A stretch of DNA of 64,000 bases from Aerophototrophica crusticola (GCA_001939945.1 MOEB01000014.1:43848-107847), one strand, 5' to 3'. Counted from the stretch's first letter, positions 23,647 to 32,180 are shown. Notes: generated by a model from the sequence alone, not told the origin. Made by a program: numbers and translations.

Positions 23647-26600
23647 TCAGAACTTCATGCCGACGCTCAGCCGCACCCGGTCCTCGTGCAGGTCGCTGCG
23701 GGCCACGTCGCTGGACACGTCGAAGCCGTAGGTGACCCCGCCCACCGACAGGCGGGCGCCGCCGCGGATCTCCGCCCAGCCGCTGTCCCGGGCCAGGGCC
23801 GGCAGGGCGAAGCTTTCCGCCCCCGCCAGGGCGAAGCGGGCCCGGATGGCCGGGTCGTCGCCGGACAAGTTGCGGACGAAGTTCGCCTCCAGCCGCGGGG
23901 TGAAGCTCCAGTCCCCCTCAGCCGAGTCGAAGCTGCCGGTGAAGGCGGCACCCACCCGGCCCTCCGTCCGGCGCAGGGTGCGGGCATCCACCCGCAGGGC
24001 CGCGTCGCCGCCCCGCTCCTCATACGCGTCGGTGGAGAGCTGGCCGTAGCGCAGCCCCACCTTCGGCGTCAGGGTCAGGCCCTCGGCCACCTGCCAGTTC
24101 ACCCCGGTTTCCACCAGGCCGGACAGGGTGGTGCCGCTGATGTCACCGTCCAGGTCGTAGCCCTGCAGGCCCGCCCCGAACTGGCGGCGGCTGTCCGCGT
24201 CCGCCGTGCCGGCGCTGGCCATGGCGGCCACATAGGCCCCGCCGCCCAGCTTGTAGGCGCCATAGGCCGCGGCCATCATAGTCCGCGTCTCCGCCAGGGT
24301 GTTGGCCCCTTCGCCGTACAGGCTGTCGCCGCCGGCATAGGCCGTGGCGAAGCCCAGGGTCAGGCGCTGGTCCACCTTGCGCTCCAGGCCCGCCGCCAGG
24401 TGCCAGCCCTGGCCGCCCTGGGTGCTGGACAGGGCCGACCGGCCGGTGCCGGAGGACACCCGTTCCTGCGTGTAGCCGCCGGCCACGAAGCCGCTGGTCC
24501 CCTGCGGCAGGGTGGCGAACTGGACCGGAGCCCCGCCCTGCATGCCGCCGAAGCCGAAGGAGGTGGCGGCCACCGCGGCGCTGGCGTTGCCGCGGTAGGC
24601 CAGCACCTGGCCCACGTCGCCGATCATGGACAGGCCGGCCGGGGCATCGTCGCTGCCCAGCGCCGCGAGGCGGCCGCTGAACAGGTCGGTCATGGCGTCC
24701 GACTGCCCCTCGAACAGCGACAGGGCGTTCTGGAAGCCGGTGGGGGCGAGGTTGTCGAACAGGCCGGCCAGGGACTTGCCGTCCAGCCAGTCCGTCTCCC
24801 CGTACAGGGAGGACAGGTTGGCGTAGCTGCTGCCGCGGAGCTGGTCCAGGGCCTTGGCGAAGGCGGCCTGGGTCGGCGTGGCGTCCGGCAGCATGGCGCT
24901 GAAGCTGCCCGCCTTCAGCGTGGCGACGACGGCGTTGTCCTGGTAGTCCAGCTCGGGCCGCAGCACGCCGGTCAGCGACACCACGTTCTCGAACTCGCCG
25001 TCGATGCCGCCCTCCGCCGTCACCACGGCGAAGCTGTCCCCGTCCCGCGGGGCGGCGCCGGTGCCGCGGCTGAAGACGATGCTGCCGGCGAGCGACGCGA
25101 AGCCTTCCGCCCCGTCCGCCGCCCGCACCCGGACCTGGTCGAACCGGTTGCGGCGCACGTCGGTGAACAGCACCGTGGCGGAGGAGAAGACGAGGTTGCC
25201 CTCCACCGTCAGTGTGTTCACCTCCCCCAGCCCGCCGGGCAGCACGCCCACCGCGCCCAGGGTGACGAAGGGTGCCCGGAACCGGCCGCGGCCGGACAGC
25301 AGGCCCTCCACCAGCAGCGCCTCGCCGGTGGTCAGGCTGCCGTCGATGTTGGTCCAGCCGCCCATCTGGGTGAAGTCGCCCAGCACCCGCAGGGCGCCGC
25401 CCGCGTTGCGGATGTCCAGCTTGGCCGAGCGGTCGATGGTCAGCCGGTCGATGGTGGCGCCGCGCTGCAGGCTGGTGGTGCCCGCCTGGTCCAGGGTGAC
25501 GTCGTAATAGCGGGCGACGGTGCCACGCCTGCGGTCCGGGCCCTTGTTGTCCGGCACGAAGTTGGTGCTGCCGGGCCCGCCGGGGATGACGATGGGGCCG
25601 CCGCCCGGGTCGGACGGGCCGGCCCGGTCGATGGAGACGCAATCGTCGAAGAAGCAGATGTCGCCGAACTTCACCGTGTCGCCGGTGACGCCCTGGGCCG
25701 GCGTGGTGGGCAGGCCGTTCACCAGTCGGCCGTTGCGGATGACCGTATAGTTGGGGTCCAGGTCCTGCACCCAGTGGGTCGGGTCGAACCAGTCGCCGTC
25801 CCCCCGCTTCGCCGAGGCGTAGACGTAGGGGTTCCGCTCCACGATCTTGTCCCAGAACAGGAACAGCGGCTGGTAGAAGTTCGTGGTGCCGTAGGTGGAG
25901 AAGGGCTGGTCGTTGAAGTAGCGGGAACCGCCGGACAGCACGCCGGCCACCACCTTGCGGCTGAACAGCCGGTCCACGATCAGCGGGCCGCCGCTGTCGC
26001 CGGGGCCCGTGGTGCCCTCACGCGGGAGGGCGCGGCCGTCGAAGATGTCGAAGTCGAACTCGTTGGCCTGGGGCGTGCCGAACCGCGGGTCGTCGAAGTC
26101 CGTCTGGTAGAGGGACTGCGGCAGGATGTCGGGCTGCGGCCCGAACAGCACCCGGTCCACGTCGTCCAGGGAGCCCAGCAGGGACAGGATGTTCTCCACC
26201 GCCCGGCGGCGGAAGCCGCCCGACACGGTGGGGTTCACCGCGTCGCCGGTGGAGCCGTAGCCGATGAGCTGGGCGTGGGTCTGGTCCCGCAGGGGGGAGA
26301 ACAGCAGCGCCCAGGTGGGGATGTCGCCGGCGTGGGCGTCCAGCGTGGCGATGGCCACGTCGGCCTCGAGGAAGTTCAGGTCGGGGCCCAGCGCCAGGCT
26401 GCGCGGGTCGTACCAGACCTGGTTGACGTTGAAGTAGTTCTGGTTCGGGTTGCTCTTGAACGCGCCGGCGCCGGGGTCGATGCCCAGCCACTGCCGGATG
26501 CCGAGCAGGGTGAAGTCGTTGAAGAAGACGCCGATGCCCGTGCCGCCGGAATTGGCGCCGTACTGGGTGGCCGGGATGTCGTTCACGCAGTGCGCGGCGA

Positions 26601-26892
26601 AGATCACCATGCGCGGGTTGACCAGCGTGCCCGTGCAGGTGCCGATGAAGCCCCCGCCCGCGTCGGTGATGACCTGGCCGATGCCGGTCACGCCCAGGTC
26701 CAGCACGCCGCCCGGCGGCGGCTGGTTCGGGCTGAGGTCGTTGCGCGGGATGATGCCGGGGGCGTTCCACATCCCCTCTGGCTTCTGTTGTGCCGATGCC
26801 CCACCCGTCATGAGCAGCGAGAGGCCAAGGGCAAGGGCAGAAACCCCCGCCTTCAAGTCCACCCGCCGCGCATCCCCAATCATTGGCAACAT
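23647..26892 (-). CDS. Autotransporter with trypsin-like serine protease domain
   Basis: 1081 aa, secreted by the type V route. A signal peptide (VSALALGLSLLMTGGASA) is followed by a chymotrypsin-fold protease with His101 in FAAHC, Asp178 in EADVAIATLD and Ser300 in GPGDSGGPL, all present. A beta-helical passenger with autotransporter-type strands (LRVLGDFTQMGG, LTVEGNLVFS) lies at about 480-720. The C-terminal beta-barrel of about 270 residues ends in RLSVGMKF, with a terminal Phe. ATG 26892 is chosen because GGGAGG sits 5 bp upstream; an ATG at 26904 overlaps that site. Location: outer membrane, passenger outside. Substrate unknown. Confidence 0.93.
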   Translation of the reverse strand: MLPMIGDARRVDLKAGVSALALGLSLLMTGGASAQQKPEGMWNAPGIIPRNDLSPNQPPPGGVLDLGVTGIGQVITDAGGGFIGTCTGTLVNPRMVIFAAHCVNDIPATQYGANSGGTGIGVFFNDFTLLGIRQWLGIDPGAGAFKSNPNQNYFNVNQVWYDPRSLALGPDLNFLEADVAIATLDAHAGDIPTWALLFSPLRDQTHAQLIGYGSTGDAVNPTVSGGFRRRAVENILSLLGSLDDVDRVLFGPQPDILPQSLYQTDFDDPRFGTPQANEFDFDIFDGRALPREGTTGPGDSGGPLIVDRLFSRKVVAGVLSGGSRYFNDQPFSTYGTTNFYQPLFLFWDKIVERNPYVYASAKRGDGDWFDPTHWVQDLDPNYTVIRNGRLVNGLPTTPAQGVTGDTVKFGDICFFDDCVSIDRAGPSDPGGGPIVIPGGPGSTNFVPDNKGPDRRRGTVARYYDVTLDQAGTTSLQRGATIDRLTIDRSAKLDIRNAGGALRVLGDFTQMGGWTNIDGSLTTGEALLVEGLLSGRGRFRAPFVTLGAVGVLPGGLGEVNTLTVEGNLVFSSATVLFTDVRRNRFDQVRVRAADGAEGFASLAGSIVFSRGTGAAPRDGDSFAVVTAEGGIDGEFENVVSLTGVLRPELDYQDNAVVATLKAGSFSAMLPDATPTQAAFAKALDQLRGSSYANLSSLYGETDWLDGKSLAGLFDNLAPTGFQNALSLFEGQSDAMTDLFSGRLAALGSDDAPAGLSMIGDVGQVLAYRGNASAAVAATSFGFGGMQGGAPVQFATLPQGTSGFVAGGYTQERVSSGTGRSALSSTQGGQGWHLAAGLERKVDQRLTLGFATAYAGGDSLYGEGANTLAETRTMMAAAYGAYKLGGGAYVAAMASAGTADADSRRQFGAGLQGYDLDGDISGTTLSGLVETGVNWQVAEGLTLTPKVGLRYGQLSTDAYEERGGDAALRVDARTLRRTEGRVGAAFTGSFDSAEGDWSFTPRLEANFVRNLSGDDPAIRARFALAGAESFALPALARDSGWAEIRGGARLSVGGVTYGFDVSSDVARSDLHEDRVRLSVGMKF

Positions 26893-27348
26893 GTTGCCTC
26901 CCATCTTTTTAAGGGGTATTTGCGCAGTGCAGGAGAGATGCTTTGAATTTCCCGGTTAATCCGAGCTTTGTGGATTTCGACTAATTTATTTGTGGCGGGA
27001 ATTTGGCTCAATAGCGCACAATCCTGCACGCAATACTCTTCGGCCATACCCAACCCTGGGATATGGAGCGCAAGCGGTGTAGGCCGACATCGCGCGGGCG
27101 CGAAGCTGCCGCCGGGGGCGTTGGAAATGGTTTGTAGATGGTGCGGGGGGTGTTCGCCGCCAGGAGTAAAGCCCCCTCAGGTCAAGCCTCGCCTCAGGCG
27201 ATTGCTAAGCCAAAGATTCGTCAGGGATGTCGGATAGAGGTCCGGGAACACTGGGTAAGCCGCTGCCCGTGCGCTACTGGGAACAGTCCTTCGCCGCCGC
27301 CCATGGACAAGTCTAAGAACTCACCAGAGCCACAAGTACTAGTTCCCA
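26893..27348. other. AT-richer gap upstream of the autotransporter
   Basis: 456 bp without a supportable gene. The first 150 bp are AT-rich for this genome (stretches such as CTAATTTATTTGTGG) and probably hold the minus-strand promoter and leader of the autotransporter. The rest shows short frames in all phases and no recognisable protein. Base composition changes here, marking the left edge of the 26.9-28.4 kb debris island. Confidence 0.5.
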
Positions 27349-27513
27349 TTAAAGAAACCAGCAGTTCACGGCATATTTCCCATTAGAGATGAAGTCACCG
27401 GTGATGAATCCCTGATCATCGGCCTTCCATGTTGCCATGATCGCTTCCCGCGGGACCGCATCGGAAAGAGGGATCGCACCAATGATATGAAGATCTGGAC
27501 GCCAGATTTTTAT
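27349..27513 (-). pseudogene. Gene remnant, C-terminal fragment of unknown protein
   Basis: A 54-codon minus-strand frame bounded by stops and lacking a start codon reads like real protein, with segments such as WRPDLHIIGAIPLSDAV and DDQGFITGDFISNGKYAVN, ending NCWFL. I recognise no family. The good residue composition and missing 5' end suggest a truncated gene. Chance coding cannot be excluded at this length. Confidence 0.35.
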
Positions 27514-27545
27514 TTAATCTGTGCTTTTGCCCAAAATAGGTGATA

Positions 27546-27956
27546 TTATTGCATTTTCTCCTTGAGAGAATTTATCCATTGTTGGCGAAAGCGGAGTTGC
27601 TCATCGACCGTGCCGACCTGCTCGGGCCGCGCCTCGGCAAAGATATCGACCAACTCCGTTGCCGGCTTGCCTAATCTAAGAATATACGCCTTTCGAGCGC
27701 CACCCATGCTTCTCGCCATGCCCGAGGGATAGACGTCTCGCCGTGCGCCAGCGCAGAGCAAGCGGAAGCCAGCGTTCTCTAACTGCTTTCGAAAGGTTAT
27801 GAGAGCATCGAACAAGTCATCTCCTTCAAAGACTTGGCCCTGCATCCCTAAACCGCTAACCACCAAACTCCACGGCGAACTGGCCGAGGGAGATATGGCC
27901 ACCTGCTTAATCGCCACGTCTTCGGACAACGCCCTGATTCTGAACGTTCCGCTCAT
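27546..27956 (-). CDS. Hypothetical protein, possible immunity-type gene
   Basis: 136 aa, soluble, mixed alpha/beta: MSGTFRIRALSEDVAIKQ, a central GDDLFDALITFRKQLENAGFRLLCAGARRDVYPSGMARSMGGARKAY and a charged C-terminus ending SLKEKMQ. No family recognised. Lower GC than the flanks. Its ATG overlaps the TGA of an upstream decayed frame (ATGA at 27953-27956), i.e. translational coupling to a broken gene. Small genes coupled behind toxin genes are often immunity proteins; that reading is inference. Confidence 0.6.
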   Translation of the reverse strand: MSGTFRIRALSEDVAIKQVAISPSASSPWSLVVSGLGMQGQVFEGDDLFDALITFRKQLENAGFRLLCAGARRDVYPSGMARSMGGARKAYILRLGKPATELVDIFAEARPEQVGTVDEQLRFRQQWINSLKEKMQ

Positions 27957-28392
27957 GCCGTGTAGTTCGGGTTCAAGATGGAAACTCCCTGATTGGGTAG
28001 GGTGACGGTCTCTACATCACCAAGGCAAGATGCTGCCGGGAGGAGATAAAATCCTGGCGGCGACTGTACCCTCCGAGGGTGAGAAGGGCAATGTCGCCCC
28101 CTTTGCTGATTGCTGACCACTCTCTGGCCTTTGCTGCATTCGCGGTCCTGTCAGCGGCACGCGGACCACGCCCGCCACATTGTTCGCCATCCGGGCGGCG
28201 ATGCCAAGGCCGGTGGCGCCGGGCAGAACCAAGCCGCCCATATTCTCCGCCAGCGTCGCAGTTAGGCACCTCGCCATACGCCAGTGCAGCCACGTCATCG
28301 GCGATAAACGCTACGTCCAGGAGCAACCCGAAGCGCAGGGCAATGAATGCCGCGAAGCCCTTCCAGACCCCCGACAAATGTGCCTGACACAC
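27953..28392 (-). pseudogene. Frameshifted remnant, possible polymorphic-toxin fragment
   Basis: Protein-like sequence moves through three frames on the minus strand. The first reads GLLLDVAFIADDVAALAYGEVPN; after a +1 shift near 28268 it continues ATLAENMGGLVLPGATGLG and IAARMANNVAGVVRVPLTG; the last frame ends GDVETVTLPNQGVSILNPNY before a TGA that overlaps the next gene's ATG. A small hydrophobic Gly/Ala-rich region ahead of a lost C-terminal domain recalls pre-toxin regions of RHS/polymorphic toxins. Only the decay and the coupling are directly seen. Confidence 0.45.
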
Positions 28393-28418
28393 CGTGCCCC
28401 AAACTCTTCCTTACCCGG

Positions 28419-28898
28419 TTAGCCCCCAGAAATGGTCACCACCGGCTCCACGTCCACCGGGAAGTTCACCGAGTTGGCGATGAAGCAGAGACGGTGGGCC
28501 TCATGGTGCAGGGCGGTGGCCCGGGCGGTGTCGTCGCCGGCCTTCACGGTGACCTGGGGGCGCAGGGTGACGCGGGTGAAGCGCCCGCCGCCGGCCCCCT
28601 CCGCCATGGTGCCCTCGGCCCCGTCCCGGTAGGCCAGGACGGTGATGCCCGCGTCGGAGCAGAGGTGCAGGTACCAGAGCTTGTGGCAGGCGGAGAGGGA
28701 GGCGACCAGCAGGTCTTCCGGGTTCCAGCGGTCGGGGTCGCCCCGGAAGGCGGGGTCGGAGGAGCCGGCGATGGGCGGCTTGGCGCCCGCGGTGACCAGA
28801 TGGTCGCGGGAATAGGACCGGTAGCCCGCCGTGCCCTGGCCCAGGTTCCCCGTCCATTCCACCTGCACGGCATAATGGTGCTCACGCTTCCCGGCCAT
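28419..28898 (-). CDS. OsmC-family peroxiredoxin-like protein
   Basis: 159 aa. The OsmC/Ohr fold is seen in NPEDLLVASLSACHKLWYLHLC and HHEAHRLCFIANSVNFPVDVEPVV; the two redox Cys are in SACH and HRLCFIAN. These proteins detoxify organic hydroperoxides in the cytoplasm. ATG 28898 has GGAGCGGGGG just upstream; the frame extends far upstream but without similarity. Divergent from the carbonic anhydrase gene across 210 bp in which I see no clear promoter or other element. Confidence 0.9.
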   Translation of the reverse strand: MAGKREHHYAVQVEWTGNLGQGTAGYRSYSRDHLVTAGAKPPIAGSSDPAFRGDPDRWNPEDLLVASLSACHKLWYLHLCSDAGITVLAYRDGAEGTMAEGAGGGRFTRVTLRPQVTVKAGDDTARATALHHEAHRLCFIANSVNFPVDVEPVVTISGG

Positions 28899-29108
28899 CC
28901 CCCGCTCCCTCCCCGATGCCCTGCTCGGCGGGGACGAGGATAATCCCGCCGGCGGCGGGCGGGAGCGTGAGAAAGCTGCATGGCTGCAAGGGACAGGCAA
29001 CCCGGTGGCGCAGCCGGGCGGGGACCAAGGCGGGATATCGGGCGGCGGGGCGGAGCGGCGGCGGCCGCCGCCTGTTGCCAGGGTCAAAGCCACCAGAGGG
29101 ATCGCCCC

Positions 29109-29834
29109 ATGCCCATCGCCACACCGTCCCGCCGCACCGCCCTGGGCCTCGCCGCCGGGGCCGCCGCCCTGCCCTTCCTGCCGGCCGGCCTGTCCTGGGC
29201 GGCGCCGGAAGCGGCGCACCAACCCGCCGCGCCCGGGATGACCCCGGACAAGGCGCTGGCCATGCTGCGGGAGGGGAACGAGCGCTTCGTCACCGACGCG
29301 CCCTACCGGGCGGAGACGGGCCGCGACCGCCGCCTGGCCCTGGCCCGGGGGCAGCAGCCCTTCGCCGTGCTGGTGGGCTGTTCCGACAGCCGGGTCCCGC
29401 CGGAGATCCTGTTCGGCCGCGGGCTGGGGGAGCTGTTCATCGTCCGCACCGCCGGCAACACGGTGGACACGGCCGGCCTGGGGTCCATCGAGTATGCGGT
29501 GGCGCACCTGGGCGTGCCGCTGGTGGTGGTCCTGGGGCATGAGCGCTGCGGCGCCGTGGCCGCGGCGGTGGACCTGGTGACCAAGGGTGCCGAGCCGCCG
29601 GACGCCATCGGCCGCATGGTGGAGCCCATCGTCCCCGCCGTGCTGCGGGCCCAGCGGGCCAGCGGGGGCAAGGACCTGGTGGATGCCGCCGTGCGGGCCA
29701 ACGTGATGCGGGTGGTGGAGCAGCTTCGCATCGCCGGCCCGATGCTGATCGACCCGATCAAGGCGGGCACGCTGAGGGTGGTGGGCGCCCGCTATGACCT
29801 GGACGACGGCAGGGTGGAGTTCATGGAGGGGTGA
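29109..29834 (+). CDS. Beta-class carbonic anhydrase, Tat-type signal peptide
   Basis: 241 aa. The N-terminus carries a twin-arginine motif (SRRTAL) before a hydrophobic stretch and an AWAAP-like cleavage zone, so export to the periplasm by Tat is expected. The zinc site is Cys in VGCSDSRVPPE, with its Asp-Arg dyad, and His/Cys in GHERCGAV. It interconverts CO2 and bicarbonate. ATG 29109 begins directly at the signal peptide. A bidirectional terminator separates it from the convergent SDR. Confidence 0.93.
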   Translation: MPIATPSRRTALGLAAGAAALPFLPAGLSWAAPEAAHQPAAPGMTPDKALAMLREGNERFVTDAPYRAETGRDRRLALARGQQPFAVLVGCSDSRVPPEILFGRGLGELFIVRTAGNTVDTAGLGSIEYAVAHLGVPLVVVLGHERCGAVAAAVDLVTKGAEPPDAIGRMVEPIVPAVLRAQRASGGKDLVDAAVRANVMRVVEQLRIAGPMLIDPIKAGTLRVVGARYDLDDGRVEFMEG

Positions 29835-29876
29835 GGCGGGCCCCGGGGCGGCCGGACCCGCCGCCCCGGGGCCGCC
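29835..29876. terminator. Bidirectional hairpin between convergent genes
   Basis: CCCCGGGGCGGC at 29841-29852 pairs with GCCGCCCCGGGG at 29860-29871, and GGCGG/CCGCC extends the stem outward past one bulge. It fills the space between the carbonic anhydrase and SDR stops. There is no T-run, as is common at this GC content. Confidence 0.7.
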
Positions 29877-29879
29877 CGG

Positions 29880-30668
29880 TCAGACCAGCAGCGATTCCGC
29901 CCCGTCGATCCAGACGGGGGTGCCGGTGATGTGCTTGGCCCGGTCGCTGGCCAGGAACAGGGCCAGCTCCGCCACGTCCTGGCTGGTGCCGGGCTTGCTG
30001 CCGGTCAGGGGGATCTCGCCCTTCGGGTACTCCGCGGGGTATTCCGCCGCCTCCGTGTTGCGGGCCTGGGTGTTCTCCCGGATTTCCGTGTCGATCATGC
30101 CGGGGCAGATGACGTTGACCCGGATGCGGTGCCTGGCCAGCTCCAGGGCCAGCATCTTGGTCATGGCCACCTGGGCCGCCTTGGTGGCGGAATAGGCGGT
30201 GGCCCCGGCCGAGGTGTAGGTGCGGGTGCCGTTGATGGAGGCGGTGACCAGGATCGACCCGCCGCCCGCCTTCTTCAGGTGGGGCACCGCGTGGTGCAGG
30301 GTCAGGTAGGTGCCCCGCAGGTTGATGGCGATGGTCTTGTCCCATTCCTCCGGCGCCAGTTCGTCGATGGGGGCCCAGACGCCGTTGACCCCGGCGTTGG
30401 CGAAGACGATGTCCAGCCGGCCAAATTCCTGCACCAGGCGCTCCACCGCGCCGCGCATGGCTTGGTCGTCGGACACGTCGGCCACCAGGGGGATGGCCTT
30501 GCCGCCGGCCTTGCGGATTTCCTCCGCCGCCTCGTTGATCTCCCCCTCCGTGCGGCTCAGCACGCCGACGGCGGCGCCCTGCCGGGCGAACAGCACCGCC
30601 GACGCCCGCCCGATGCCCGACCCGGCGCCGGTCACCAGCGCCACCTTGCCCTCAAGCTCTCCAGCCAT
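29880..30668 (-). CDS. Short-chain dehydrogenase/reductase (FabG-like)
   Basis: 262-aa classical SDR: TGAGSGIG at about residues 14-21, NAGV in strand 4, catalytic Ser in VTASING and YSATK. NADP(H) versus NAD(H) preference is not certain. The ATG at 30668 begins MAGELEGKVALVTG. An EcfG-like promoter lies just upstream on this strand, back to back with the one for the DUF4142 gene, suggesting stress-linked expression. Substrate unknown. Confidence 0.92.
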   Translation of the reverse strand: MAGELEGKVALVTGAGSGIGRASAVLFARQGAAVGVLSRTEGEINEAAEEIRKAGGKAIPLVADVSDDQAMRGAVERLVQEFGRLDIVFANAGVNGVWAPIDELAPEEWDKTIAINLRGTYLTLHHAVPHLKKAGGGSILVTASINGTRTYTSAGATAYSATKAAQVAMTKMLALELARHRIRVNVICPGMIDTEIRENTQARNTEAAEYPAEYPKGEIPLTGSKPGTSQDVAELALFLASDRAKHITGTPVWIDGAESLLV

Positions 30669-30701
30669 GTCCCGATCCTTCCGCTTTTGTGCGGCCTGCC
30701 C

Positions 30702-30727
30702 AACCGGCGGGACTGGGGGACGGTTCC
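30702..30727 (-). promoter_or_regulatory. EcfG-like promoter for the SDR gene
   Basis: On the minus strand GGAAC (30727-30723), a 17-bp spacer and GGTT (30705-30702), about 34 bp before the SDR ATG. Same architecture as the sites at 10278, 19029 and 30837. Confidence 0.5.
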
Positions 30728-30836
30728 GGTCCCTGTGCGGTGCGGACGGCCAAGCCCGGGCAACCCCGCCCAAGTGCAGGGATGCCGCGCATCTGCTGGC
30801 ATGCGCCGGGCGCCTGCCCCCGGGCGGAGCCCTGCG

Positions 30837-30861
30837 GGAACCAGTCCGGGCGGCCCCGGTT
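30837..30861 (+). promoter_or_regulatory. EcfG-like promoter for the DUF4142 gene
   Basis: GGAAC at 30837-30841, 16-bp spacer, GGTT at 30858-30861, 63 bp before ATG 30925. Confidence 0.5.
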
Positions 30862-30924
30862 GCGGGGACCACAAGCCCGACGGGCAAACAAGCCCCGGGC
30901 GCCACCGGCTGGAGAGAGAAAACC

Positions 30925-31500
30925 ATGCATCGTCGCGCCTTGATCCTGACCGTCGCCGCGACCGGCATCGCCATGCCGCTCGCCCTGAACCGGGCCGCCT
31001 TCGCCCAGTCCACCTCCACCGGCGGCTCCTCGTCCTCATCCGGGTCGATGAAGGCCATGGATTCGGACGATTTGAAAAAGATGGCTGCCGCCAACGGCAT
31101 GGCCTCGCTCCAGTCCAGCCAGCTGGCCGCCAAGCAGGCCAGCAGCTCCATGGTGAAGCAGTTCGCCGAGTTGGAGGCGGAGGAGCAGCAGAACATCATG
31201 GCCGCCATGAAGGCCATGGGCGACAACCCGTCGGGCGCCAGCATCCCCGACGACAAGAAGCAGGCCATGCAGCGCCTGCAATCGGCTAACGGGCAGGAGT
31301 TCGACCGGCTTTACGTCACGAACCAGCTCCAGGCCCACCAGGAGCTGCTGACCCTGCACCAGAACCTGCTGCAGGGCACCGACAAGGACAGCCGCGACGC
31401 GGTGATCCCGCTGCTGGCCGTGCCGTCCATCAAGTCCCACATCGCCATGCTGCAGATGATCCAGCAGGACATGGGTTCCCCCAGCGCCTCGTCCCGCTGA
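30925..31500 (+). CDS. DUF4142 periplasmic protein
   Basis: 191 aa. A signal peptide (RRALILTVAATGIAMPLAL, cleavage near AFAQS) is followed by a Ser-rich linker and a ferritin-like helical DUF4142 domain: AAANGMASLQSSQLAAKQASS, GQEFDRLYVTNQLQAHQELLTLHQ and a final HIAMLQMIQQDM helix. The family is periplasmic and stress-linked; function unknown. ATG 30925 follows GGAGAGAG. The longer upstream frame overlaps the divergent SDR and is not real. Confidence 0.9.
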   Translation: MHRRALILTVAATGIAMPLALNRAAFAQSTSTGGSSSSSGSMKAMDSDDLKKMAAANGMASLQSSQLAAKQASSSMVKQFAELEAEEQQNIMAAMKAMGDNPSGASIPDDKKQAMQRLQSANGQEFDRLYVTNQLQAHQELLTLHQNLLQGTDKDSRDAVIPLLAVPSIKSHIAMLQMIQQDMGSPSASSR

Positions 31501-31511
31501 GGTAGCGTGCC

Positions 31512-31540
31512 GGCCGGCGCCCGGGACCCGGGCGCCGGCC
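31512..31540 (+). terminator. GC-rich hairpin after the DUF4142 gene
   Basis: GGCCGGCGCCCGGG at 31512-31525 and CCCGGGCGCCGGCC at 31527-31540 are perfect complements around a single A, giving a very stable stem right after the stop codon. No T-run. It also separates the convergent 54-aa gene. Confidence 0.7.
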
Positions 31541-31551
31541 CCACTTCCCCG

Positions 31552-31716
31552 TCAGTCCGCTGACCGGGCCAACAGCGCCCCTTCGGCCTCCAGGGCCATT
31601 TCCTCGAACCGGGCACCCAGGCGCACCCAGTTGTCGCGTTCCGCAGGGTCGGCCGCGGCGAGGGCCATGCGGTAGCATAATTCGGCGATCCGTCTGTAAT
31701 GCACGCCGCGCCCCAC
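31552..31716 (-). CDS. 54-aa helical protein, unknown
   Basis: Short minus-strand frame encoding a charged helical protein (GVHYRRIAELCYRMALAA, then DPAERDNWVRLGARFEEMA, ending LLARSAD). Small proteins with HYRRlAe...A and a WvrLa.ryeemA second helix are common in alphaproteobacteria, which supports coding. The start is GTG at 31716 or 31704; neither has a strong Shine-Dalgarno. An AT-rich stretch (31717-31760) upstream could supply its promoter. Confidence 0.55.
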   Translation of the reverse strand: MGRGVHYRRIAELCYRMALAAADPAERDNWVRLGARFEEMALEAEGALLARSAD

Positions 31717-32048
31717 TTGCCATTAATTTATTTACAAAACCGTCTTAAATTTGGCTACACCGGGTGGCAAGACATAGCAGGACCACACCTTCTGGCTAGT
31801 CGAACGGACTAACTCTGCCCCGTCCGGAAGAGATCATTTTCCACGGCACAGCACGTAGAAAAGACTTTGCTGGTTCAGGACAAGGTGATTTGGACCTGAT
31901 CATTGGCAACCCTCCCTGGCACGCCTGCCGGGCCCTCATGCGGCTTGTGACGGGACGGGCTCAGACTTCCAGACGGGGGATGTTCCCCCGGCGCACACCG
32001 CCCTGGTCATTCACCTGCCCATGACCCGGCCCCGCCGCCGCGGGCCCT
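31717..32048. other. Intergenic segment upstream of dctA enhancers
   Basis: The first 50 bp are AT-rich (TTAATTTATTTACAAAACC) and probably hold the promoter of the minus-strand 54-aa gene. A plus-strand frame of about 60 codons around 31820-32020 contains DLDLIIGNPPWHA, which recalls a DNA-methylase NPPW motif, but it lacks a start and family context, so I do not call it. The remainder leads into the dctA control region. Confidence 0.4.
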
Positions 32049-32095
32049 GTGCAGGTTCCCGGACATGCCCCCTGCCCGCGTGCGGATTTCCGGAC
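32049..32095. promoter_or_regulatory. Two DctD-type enhancer sites upstream of dctA
   Basis: GTGCAGGTTCCCGGAC at 32049-32064 and GTGCGGATTTCCGGAC at 32080-32095 are related dyads 31 bp apart, about three helical turns. The second matches 13 of 16 bases of the rhizobial DctD dyad GTGCGGAAATCCGCAC as I remember it. They lie about 115-150 bp upstream of the predicted start of transcription, normal for a sigma-54 enhancer. A further TTTCCG...CGGAAA dyad is at 32141-32161. Confidence 0.65.
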
Positions 32096-32180
32096 AAGGG
32101 CGGGCTGTCCCACCCTTGTCACTTTCGGAAGAAACAAGCGTTTCCGGGCACTTCGCGGAAATGTTCTTTCCAGTCCGCGC

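Noticed and set aside
23497..26946. 1149-codon plus-strand frame opposite the autotransporter
   Set aside because: Low-complexity antisense shadow; the minus-strand frame has signal peptide, protease triad and barrel.
31820..32020. Frame with DLDLIIGNPPWHA as a DNA methylase remnant
   Set aside because: The NPPW motif stands alone; there is no start codon, no SAM motif and no flanking similarity, and the frame runs into the dctA control region.
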